Below, piece after piece: positions 7,901-12,350 of a stretch of 12,350 bases of DNA. The translations under genes and the position numbers were made by a program. The stretch is from Phoronis ovalis (taxonomy: Eukaryota > Phoronida > Phoronidae): the NCBI GenBank assembly GCA_028565635.1, contig JAOXYB010045860.1, positions 1 through 12,350 on the forward strand, given 5' to 3'. The notes below the pieces were generated by a model. That model saw nothing but the letters and a program-made list of their open reading frames with translations, did no database searches and had not been told where the DNA came from. Position 1 is the first letter of the stretch. Each line of letters begins with the position of its first letter.

Positions 7901-10900
7901 CGCCAATAGGTGCATCGGTGTCTTGTTTATGTTATTCTTAACTAGATCCAGGGAAAATTAGCCTTTCCGCGAAGAGGCTTTAAATAGTGCATCAAACACT
8001 GTAACAAAAATTGTAATAAATCTGGTTAAATTTCTTACTTGCTGTGCTTACCGTAAAATTGGTTTTCTCAGGACACATAAAAGAAAACTTGGTATTTTTA
8101 CCGAGGGAATAATCGATGTTAATTTTTCCACTGTGGATTCGGGCTGACTTTCCGAATTGTGCCGAGTAAGCGGTAATCTATAACAGAATACAAATAGACA
8201 TTGAAATTATCTTTGTATTCGACACAAAGCATGACTAATTTTCGCAGTCAAACGACAGCTTTAAAACAGAAATATTTTTAGTGCAAATGCGAAAATCAAA
8301 TGGTACAAAAAAAGCTCTTTTTAATTATATTTACCAACAACAATTTTCCATTATGACTGTTTCGTTATAATTATAAGTGCATGTACCTGCAACACTATAC
8401 AAAACACAGATGCATTTCATCCTGTGACATAATAACGAAATAAACCAATATATTTCCTAACGAAGAATTTCCAGTGATAATTTTAAGGTTACCTCTGTAG
8501 CTAGCATTCCAAAGTCAGAGACAGTTTCTCTTAGAGCTCTGTCCAGAACCGTCGATTGCTCGTTTTCCGAATAGAAATACACGGAGCCACCTAAAAAAAT
8601 ATGTTGGTGCTGCGTTACAACTCGGGTTGATTATTACTACTGGATACTAACTATACACATATCCGAGGAAGATATTTTATAGACAACACTCACTCTCATT
8701 TTGGGTAAGCTTGCATTAACATTTTAGTTTTTACATGTGCTATTTCTGGTGATTCTTAACAAGCAGATAAATAAAGGATAGTACTCTTAGTAATTAAATT
8801 GAATATTGCGCTACCAAAAGAGTTGTCCTACTTGTGAGAGAGTAGGCCTAACAAGGCACAAGAATCATAAAAGTTGAACTGGCGCCCTAGAGATCTAAAA
8901 ATAGCGCATCATTCTGAAATAAATATTATATCTGTTTTAGTTTGAATGTAGCGTATGTTTAAACCTGTTTTAGCAGCAAGTCCGTCAACTACTTCTGAAG
9001 CTTTAGTGCCAAAACCCAATGAATCAATCTGTACTCCGGCGTTCAATACACGATCAATAAAATCTGGGTTTGTCAATTTCTCTTTATTCCGTTTTATAAA
9101 ATATGGGTGAAGCTTTTCATCCCCGTCGCACATAACAAGAATTTTACTTCCAGCTACTGTACCATTATTATGTGACAATAACTGAAAGATAATTTAACTT
9201 AATTACAAATTGAATTCCAACAAAGGGAAGTTATTATCTTGTTTGTATACAGGGATGTTGGTATTCTTTTTTAGATATCGTACATACGTGTGTTATAGCG
9301 TTTTTGTTTCATGATCAACTTGTTAATACAGATTTCAGCAAGTAATAGAAGTGCTGACCTGTGCTTTATCCTGATGTATGGTGACTTAAAGTAAGTAGCT
9401 TCAGATATTTTTTTATAACCGGCATTTTTGTCATTACAACCAACTTTGTGAGACCTTGTTGTTAAATCTACTAGCACATAATTTGATACCGTCATTCTAG
9501 TGAACAAAGTTTACAAAGCGAGCACTTACGTATGCGTTGATGGCTGGATTGAACGCACTCATTTGTGAGTCTTCCATACCCCCCCCCCCCCCAGTTATGC
9601 CCAAATAGTCCTTAACGTTAATAACAAAGTATATATTATGACATTTATACCTTAATAGCTTTATCGATTCCACGCCCAATGGCAGTATATCCTCTTGCCT
9701 TTATTAAATCCACTTTAGTCTCTATATCTTGTCTAACAGTGTCGTTGGCTACTAATGTCATCGGTATAACTTCTTCGCTGTCATCAGAGAAAGTTACTAT
9801 GCCCAGCTCTACTCCATCAGGGACTGCGTTACGAATGTACCTCGATAGAGCTTGCTTCAGCTGAAATAGACGCTTTACTTGAGGCTGAAAGAAAAAAATA
9901 TAAATATTGTTCGGAGAGGCCACTTCAAATAAACGCTTGAATATACTTGTATATAGCTCTTGGGTAGGATGAAGCTGTGATTGTTCTGTGAAGCTGTTTA
10001 TGATTTCCAAAACTCCCACCTGGTGATCTTCAATCAGTCCAAGTGAAACATTTTGTTGGCATGGGTGAACCTACGTGTGGGGAAGTGGTTATATAGGTAA
10101 GTACAGCCCCAATGAGGAATGGTTTTTCAGGCAAACTGCTTGCAACGAGACACTGAATGCTTACGACCAGGTGTGGTTCTCTACAGCTTACGATGGCTTG
10201 CCGACCCGGATTCTGCATGCTTACATCACGGTTATTATTTTAAAAAAATTAGCAGATTTTTTTCCGTACCATCCCAATCAAAGAGTATGTTTTTAGCCAC
10301 GGGTGCTTACCACGGGATATATCTTTGGCCATAAGTTAGCGTTTTGAAACCTTTAACCTCCAACCAATAATTGGCAAAGTGAACAGTAGATAAGACACAA
10401 TATATAACATGCAGAACAAAGCAAGCAAATCTACAATCTGTAAATAATCATTTTTCACAAACTCATTACACGCGCCTTATTACTTTGCTCTAAAAATATA
10501 TTTGGTTCAATTACAGCACGCATTTTTGCTAAAAAGTATCTATTTTTATAGGGGAATCACGGATCTGTGCTAGTGATTCTAGTTGTTATTAGTCATTATC
10601 TGTGGCTCTAATATTGTCCTGATTACACCAGGGGATGTTATTCATCAGACTCCTCGTATAAACTGCTAACTTTCTATAATCTTAATACAAACAAATTTTT
10701 AAAGCATTAAAATATGCAAAAGTATTTATTTGCTAAATCCGCCACGGAATCTGCCACGGACGCACGTTGCCGCATAAATATGAACCTCCGGCATGATTCG
10801 TCTATGATTTCCCGCGGGTAGCCCGTAATGGATTTCCAATGGCTCGTAGACGGATTCTCAATAACCCGTTTATAATTTATAATAGTGACTATTCACATTG

Positions 10901-11994
10901 CCAATTAGCCGTGGGTCTGTCCATGTGAGTTGCGATGTGGTTCAGATCGTGTATCCTTATATTAAGGAGTACATATAAATATATATTAGCCCATCTATTT
11001 TAAATCATTGTTAAATGAAAACTTACCGGCGTTATATCTTTGTCATAAACCATCGAGTTCGATCGATCTAAAACAAGTACGATTCTATCCAGTGCTCGAG
11101 TATAAACCAAGTTGAAGGAAGGATTAGTGTTAATTCCAGAACGTGGTAAGCTTGAATCTTTAAAGTCTTTATGTTCCCGTATAACATCCCATGTTCCTCT
11201 ATTGTTACACATCTTATTTTGCTTGTTTGGGGCCTTACGGTTATGTTTGAAGTCCTGGTCCATTGTATTACTTTCACAAAATCCTACGACCTGTTATGCA
11301 AAAGACGTATGAATACAGATTGCGACCATCTAATTAAATTTCAAACTTTAATGTATCTGAATGTATTTTAATATCGTTAAAACATCTTTTTATTGTAAAA
11401 TTTGTACAACAAGTGTATATATAAAAAGGCGTTATTGAAATATTGTCAGATAAGGCTTACTGATTTTTGAAACTGCATATACATGACGGATACTTTTGAA
11501 TTCATTTTATCTAATTCAGGAAAGAAACGACAAGCAGCTTCAGGTAAACCTGTATTTTCGTCTACGTTGCATAGCTGATAGGTTTTTTTATGCAGCAAAT
11601 TTCCCTGGAAAAGTAAAACAAAAGCAAGTTATATACGTCTCCATAACAAAATAAAATAACTAAAGCTGCAACATTTGAGTTAAAACCATTTTATTTGTGT
11701 AGCGCAACAAGTTGATCACGAATGGCAGAAACACTCAAATTAATTTCTCTACACAAGAATGTACACCTTGTATAAATTTCTTTGAAAATAGGCAATATAT
11801 TCTTTTAAAAAATGAATACCTGTGATTCAGCTCCGAATACAATATACATACCTGGACATCTTCTGGACATCCTGTGGGTCGTATGCGACCGCTCTGAGAA
11901 ACATAGAACAAAGGATAATTCTGGTCGTGTTCTGAACCGTATTCGTCAAATACTCCCCAGCGAAGATGAGCAAATTCGTGAACAAGAAGACGGC
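1538..11994 (-). CDS. CLCA: CLCA family protein (calcium-activated chloride channel regulator), 3' 13 exons, 5' end outside window
   Basis: Thirteen minus-strand exons join into one frame of about 815 residues plus a stop, with GT-AG junctions and matching phases throughout (2450 nt, including a split first codon). Residues are numbered from the first whole codon of exon 1. Seen in order: a HEFAH...GVFDEY zinc-protease motif at residues 5-18, a Cys-containing N-terminal domain to about 160, a vWA domain (about 163-350) with DRSNS at 170, a beta-rich middle region (about 350-590), a fibronectin-III-like domain (about 620-750), a transmembrane helix (about 765-785) and a basic tail ending DFGSM. 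This is the CLCA order. Family members self-cleave through the protease domain and modulate calcium-activated chloride conductance or act in mucus or adhesion; here the role is inferred. The signal peptide and roughly 150 N-terminal residues are missing from the window. A C-terminal membrane helix suggests a CLCA2-like anchored form rather than a secreted one. Paralogue assignment is not possible from this sequence. Confidence 0.93.
2088..2240. repeat. 33-bp tandem repeat array with a palindromic core, 4 full units and one partial
   Basis: Units start at 2088, 2121, 2154, 2187 and 2220 (the last partial and changed to ATCCGG at its start). Each holds GTAAGCGAGGCTTAC, a perfect 6-bp inverted repeat around GAG, inside an outer TAAGCC...GGCTTA pair, followed by an AT-rich ATAATTATA spacer. 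The 33-bp period is a multiple of three, so it gives a spurious repetitive open frame on the plus strand. The array lies in intron 12, its nearest edge about 90 bp upstream of the terminal exon acceptor. Confidence 0.95.
2412..2624 (-). CDS. CLCA: CLCA exon 12 in window: FSRTTLAGAF segment and start of FN3-like domain
   Basis: 213 nt, entry phase 1, exit phase 1. The acceptor is ATGTTTTAG|AT, with a short pyrimidine tract, and the donor is AAAAG|GTACGT. The translation runs NDSVSFATSRGLPYFSRT, then TLAGAFTVRNF, ISDLRVASYS and TLTFTAPGGN. FSRT-x-x-GG/AG-x-F and the P-x-x-ISDL...L-x-WTAPG pattern are the family's link to the fibronectin-III-like domain; Phe replaces the usual Trp before TAPG. 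A stronger-looking acceptor at about 2695 would not keep the frame. Confidence 0.85.
2867..3028 (-). CDS. CLCA: CLCA exon 11 in window: GAD...DGVYSAYF segment
   Basis: 162 nt, entry phase 1, exit phase 1. The acceptor is ATATTTCAG|GTG. The donor chosen is CAGA|GTAGGT, which is not strong, but only this site gives phase 1 to match exon 12. The translation runs GADSQVNDGVYSAYFTAY, then SSEGRYAVDIFVSNPG, and ends GGSMKIWQ. The DDGVYS-x-YF-x-x-Y-x-x-x-GRY-x-V pattern is highly characteristic of CLCA proteins. Confidence 0.87.
3134..3236 (-). CDS. CLCA: CLCA exon 10 in window: beta-sheet region
   Basis: 103 nt, entry phase 0, exit phase 1. The acceptor is CATACTGTAG|GTA and the donor is GTAG|GTAAGT. 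The translation runs VTQGYSPIANATVNAVI and ends VTINLKDNGVG. It matches the family's R/T-QG-x-SPI-x-A-x-V-x-A segment and the L-x-DNG-x-G-A turn that crosses into exon 11. The fit to exon 9 across the 3.2-kb intron is good, so no exon seems to be missing between them. Confidence 0.9.
3434..3580. mobile_element. Tc1/mariner-type MITE, 147 bp with TIRs of about 55 bp
   Basis: The left arm begins TACAGTAGATTTCCGAGTAT. The reverse complement of the right end begins TACAGTAGGTTTCCGAGTTA. The two arms stay similar for about 55 bases, ending at ACTGGTTTGTGA and ACTGGTTTGTAA. The outermost TA on both sides fits a TA target duplication with CAGTAG-initial termini, typical of Tc1/mariner-derived elements. 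It is almost entirely arms, with a loop of about 35 bp, and codes for nothing. Confidence 0.85.
4720..5063 (-). repeat. A-rich imperfect tandem repeat with Lys-rich coding potential
   Basis: On the minus strand, AAAGAAAATTTTATTTTGCA (about 4856 downward) and AAAGAAAATTATATTTTGGA (about 4794 downward) are successive versions of a unit of about 62 bp. They read KENFILQIKCTKRKLVEAE and KENYILERKCVTRKRKRRE. Stops interrupt each unit, so it is either decayed coding sequence or a simple A-rich satellite. The family is not recognised. Confidence 0.4.
5527..5553 (-). other. Start-exon-like ORF, MEEARKKTL, followed by a strong donor
   Basis: On the minus strand an ATG opens nine codons, MEEARKKTL, that run straight into CTG|GTAAGT, a consensus 5' splice site. 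It lies inside the TIR-bounded segment upstream of a Lys-rich A-rich stretch on the same strand. I read it as a possible first coding exon of an element-borne gene, but no matching acceptor could be fixed. It may be chance. Confidence 0.25.
6069..6107. repeat. Purine-rich simple repeat (GAAAG/CAAA)
   Basis: AAGGAAAGAAGGAAAGAAAC followed by AAAC/AAAG units forms a low-complexity A/G tract within intron 9. There is no other signal there. Confidence 0.8.
6442..6624 (-). CDS. CLCA: CLCA exon 9 in window: beta-sheet region, GEWSY motif
   Basis: 183 nt, 61 codons, phase 0 at both ends. The acceptor is TATTATTCAG|ATT and the donor is GAG|GTATAT. It starts IGEWSYTVINEDGYLF, where family members have a GTWKYSL-like stretch, and ends EITFPTDELIIYAE. 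It precedes the longest intron of the window (3205 bp). Confidence 0.9.
6919..7023 (-). CDS. CLCA: CLCA exon 8 in window: beta-sheet region
   Basis: 105 nt, 35 codons, phase 0 at both ends. The acceptor is TTTTAAAAG|GTG, with a weak pyrimidine tract, and the donor is GAA|GTATGT. The translation runs VQITSPSGKNYTVGDAEY and ends IEVSLPLAE. The SPSGK turn corresponds to the WDPSG turn in vertebrate homologues. Confidence 0.87.
7024..8051. other. Intron 7 (1028 bp)
   Basis: It contains the ATTTTC microsatellite, a weak inverted-repeat pair (7467-7493 against 7755-7780) and a small perfect hairpin TCGGCA-AA-TGCCGA at 7620-7633. No exon is expected here, because exons 7 and 8 join in frame and in the family's register. 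Confidence 0.75.
7170..7193. repeat. ATTTTC hexamer microsatellite, 4 units
   Basis: Four perfect ATTTTC units are followed by a broken ATTC. The tract lies in intron 7, about 150 bp past the exon 8 acceptor side. Confidence 0.9.
8052..8177 (-). CDS. CLCA: CLCA exon 7 in window: start of beta-sheet region
   Basis: 126 nt, 42 codons, phase 0 at both ends. The acceptor is CTGTTATAG|ATT and the donor is ACG|GTAAGC. The translation runs ITAYSAQFGKSARIHSGK, then INIDYSLGKNTKFSFMC up to EKTNFT. Alternating polar and hydrophobic residues and the D-x-S-L/V-G-K-[ND]-T pattern match the strand-rich segment that follows the vWA domain in CLCA proteins. Confidence 0.88.
8178..8492. other. Intron 6 (315 bp), nothing recognised
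   Basis: AT-rich, with a good donor (GTAACC) and acceptor (TTATAG). I see no repeat or open frame worth noting. Confidence 0.8.
8493..8590 (-). CDS. CLCA: CLCA exon 6 in window: end of vWA domain
   Basis: 98 nt, entry phase 1, exit phase 0. The acceptor is TTTTTTTAG|GTG and the donor is GAG|GTAACC. It completes the split Gly and reads GGSVYFYSENEQ, then a helix ALRETVSDFGMLATE. The TGG-x-x-Y-x-S pattern is the usual last strand of the CLCA vWA domain. The phase-1 match with exon 5 is the main support for both weak splice sites. Confidence 0.88.
8591..8964. other. Intron 5 (374 bp), one small hairpin
   Basis: The only structure seen is a CCTACT...AGTAGG inverted repeat at 8827-8846 with an 8-base loop. 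The donor is the weak GTTTAA of exon 5. Confidence 0.75.
8965..9181 (-). CDS. CLCA: CLCA exon 5 in window: vWA domain, MIDAS Asp loop
   Basis: 217 nt, entry phase 0, exit phase 1 (codon split G|GT). The acceptor is ATCTTTCAG|TTA and the donor is ACAG|GTTTAA, a weaker donor than its neighbours. The translation runs LLSHNNGTVAGSKILVMC, then DGDEKLHPYF..., and ends VDGLAAKTG. KILVMCDGDE sits where vWA domains have a strand followed by TDGED, so the Asp ligand is kept but Cys replaces the usual Thr. Residues after it (VLNAGVQIDSLGFG) form the next strand and helix of the Rossmann-like fold. Confidence 0.9.
9182..9650. other. Intron 4 (469 bp) with a 14-base C run
   Basis: The C run at 9579-9592 (G run on the transcribed sense strand) lies about 60 nt past the exon 4 donor. 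The rest is AT-rich and shows no gene; open frames here do not resemble known proteins. Confidence 0.8.
9651..9884 (-). CDS. CLCA: CLCA exon 4 in window: vWA domain core
   Basis: 234 nt, 78 codons, phase 0 at both ends. The acceptor is a long T/C tract ending TTTCAG|CCT and the donor is AAG|GTATAA. The translation runs from PQVKRLFQLKQAL through VELGIVTFSDDSEEV to GYTAIGRGIDKAIK. VELGIVTFSD is the second core strand of the vWA fold, and GYTAIGRGI carries the Thr expected at the MIDAS site. The frame stays open for about 45 codons upstream of the acceptor, but joining exon 3 directly to PQVKRLF restores the family's spacing. Confidence 0.92.
9885..11026. other. Intron 3 (1142 bp) with two GC-richer blocks
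   Basis: Most of it is AT-rich. A block at about 10030-10330 is richer in GC and open in more than one frame. A second at about 10735-10940 has a 12-bp direct repeat (GCCACGGAATCT/GCCACGGACGCA, 10741-10764) and an imperfect inverted repeat (10795-10807 against 10844-10857). A perfect GAATCAC...GTGATTC hairpin lies near 10555-10580. None resembles a CLCA exon, and exons 3 and 4 join in frame without them. Confidence 0.7.
11027..11290 (-). CDS. CLCA: CLCA exon 3 in window: end of N-terminal domain and start of vWA domain
   Basis: 264 nt, 88 codons, phase 0 at both ends. The acceptor is TGCATAACAG|GTC and the donor is CCG|GTAAGT. It begins VVGFCESNT, continuing the VVEFC-like motif of the family, and ends with the first vWA strand RIVLVLDRSNSM followed by VYDKDITP. 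DRSNS supplies the Asp and two Ser ligands of the MIDAS metal site. The stretch between them is basic and polar (KAPNKQNKMCNNRG) and probably a variable loop. Confidence 0.92.
11461..11604 (-). CDS. CLCA: CLCA exon 2 in window: Cys-containing part of N-terminal domain
   Basis: 144 nt, 48 codons, phase 0 at both ends. The acceptor is CTTTTCCAG|GGA and the donor is TCA|GTAAGC. The translation runs from GNLLHKKTYQLC to SVMYMQFQKS. The Cys residues and the segment NTGLPEAAC...SVMYMQ resemble the conserved region after the protease motif in CLCA proteins, where a TGL...C and SIMFMQ-like stretch occurs. Intron 1 (11605-11851) and intron 2 (11291-11460) flank it and hold nothing else recognisable. 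Confidence 0.9.
11852..11994 (-). CDS. CLCA: CLCA exon 1 in window: metalloprotease active-site exon
   Basis: 143 nt. The acceptor is a pyrimidine-rich tract ending TTTGCAG, and the donor is CAG|GTATGT. The exon starts inside a split codon (probably Gly) and ends in phase 0. It encodes RLLVHEFAHLRWGVFDEYG and on to CPEDVQ. HEFAHLRWGVFDE fits the HExxHxxxGxxDE zinc-protease signature of the CLCA N-terminal domain with all key residues present, so an active protease is expected. The frame is open for a few codons upstream of the acceptor, but the TTTGCAG site matches where the family's exon should begin. Confidence 0.92.
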
Positions 11995-12350
11995 CTGCAA
12001 AGGGAGAACGCTTTAGGTGTGAGAAAACAATCAATTACAATTGAATCACATACCCAGAAATGAATGAAACATATAAAGGTATAAAGCACAGATCGGCATT
12101 CTAAATTTGCAATTCAACTTCAAATACCGAAAGTTACGAATTCAAAGCCGGATGAAATAATTGTATAATGTGCATTCCAGTTTAGCAACAGTTTTTCTTG
12201 ATATTTCCCTACACCAAGGAGTTTACTGTTGGAGAGTAAATTTATTATTTTTGTTCAAAAAATATATGGGCTAAGTTCCATGAATCTGATTCTTAGAGGT
12301 TTGATAGGTATCGTAAATTAAAAAAATATATACATCTGGGCAGATTACAC
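11995..12350. other. Upstream intron of the CLCA gene (partial), nothing recognised
   Basis: AT-rich sequence upstream of exon 1's acceptor with no further CLCA exon. The preceding exon, which should end in phase 1 with the first base of a Gly codon, must lie beyond the window. Confidence 0.75.

Noticed and set aside
9271-9679. Minus-strand open frames between exons 4 and 5
   Set aside because: They fall in intron 4 or run through the exon 4 donor and the C run. Exons 4 and 5 join directly in frame.
9885-10019. In-frame upstream extension of exon 4
   Set aside because: The frame is open, but the long pyrimidine tract and TTTCAG at 9885-9890 form a strong acceptor. Joining exon 3 there restores the spacing of the vWA domain.
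1-12350. A prokaryotic operon, phage or defence system
   Set aside because: The only convincing coding sequence is a spliced animal gene with phase-matched GT-AG introns; no ribosome-binding sites or contiguous bacterial ORFs occur.

Overview
The window is intron-rich, AT-rich eukaryotic DNA. One gene on the minus strand fills it from about 11994 down to 1538. Thirteen exons can be joined, and every splice junction keeps the reading frame. The product is a member of the CLCA family (calcium-activated chloride channel regulator, a metalloprotease/vWA protein). Short MITE-like elements with GC-rich foldback termini, modest introns and high AT content suggest a non-vertebrate animal, probably a marine invertebrate; the species cannot be told from this sequence.

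Layout along the gene (high to low coordinates). Exon 1 (11852-11994) carries the HExxHxxxGxxDE zinc-protease motif of the CLCA N-terminal domain. Exon 2 and the first half of exon 3 finish that Cys-containing domain. The end of exon 3 through exon 5 form a vWA domain with a DxSxS metal site. Exons 6-11 cover the beta-sheet-rich middle region. Exons 12-13 give a fibronectin-III-like domain, and exon 13 ends with one transmembrane helix and a short cytoplasmic tail closing in DFGSM-stop. About 815 residues are encoded here; the signal peptide and the start of the N-terminal domain lie beyond 12350.

Downstream of the stop codon (230-1570) the end of the gene has been duplicated head to tail: the coding tail, stop codon and 3' flank appear twice. 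The outer copy (about 230-812) has a frame-broken relic of the last exon. A 328-bp MITE-like element (1024-1351) sits in the inner copy only and is flanked by 8-bp direct repeats; the outer copy keeps the matching empty site, so the insertion is younger than the duplication.

The introns hold the other structure: a 33-bp tandem array of palindromic units (intron 12), a 147-bp Tc1/mariner-type MITE (3434-3580), a 1.66-kb segment bounded by 29/31-matching inverted repeats (4343-5998) within the 3.2-kb intron 9, a nuclear-receptor-like motif cluster near 3719, simple repeats, and two GC-richer coding-like or foldable blocks in intron 3. A 22-bp tandem array runs off the left edge. I found no tRNA, rRNA, CRISPR or prokaryotic operon structure. 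The CLCA gene itself belongs to a known family; the more novel material is the 3'-end duplication and the TIR-bounded intronic element.
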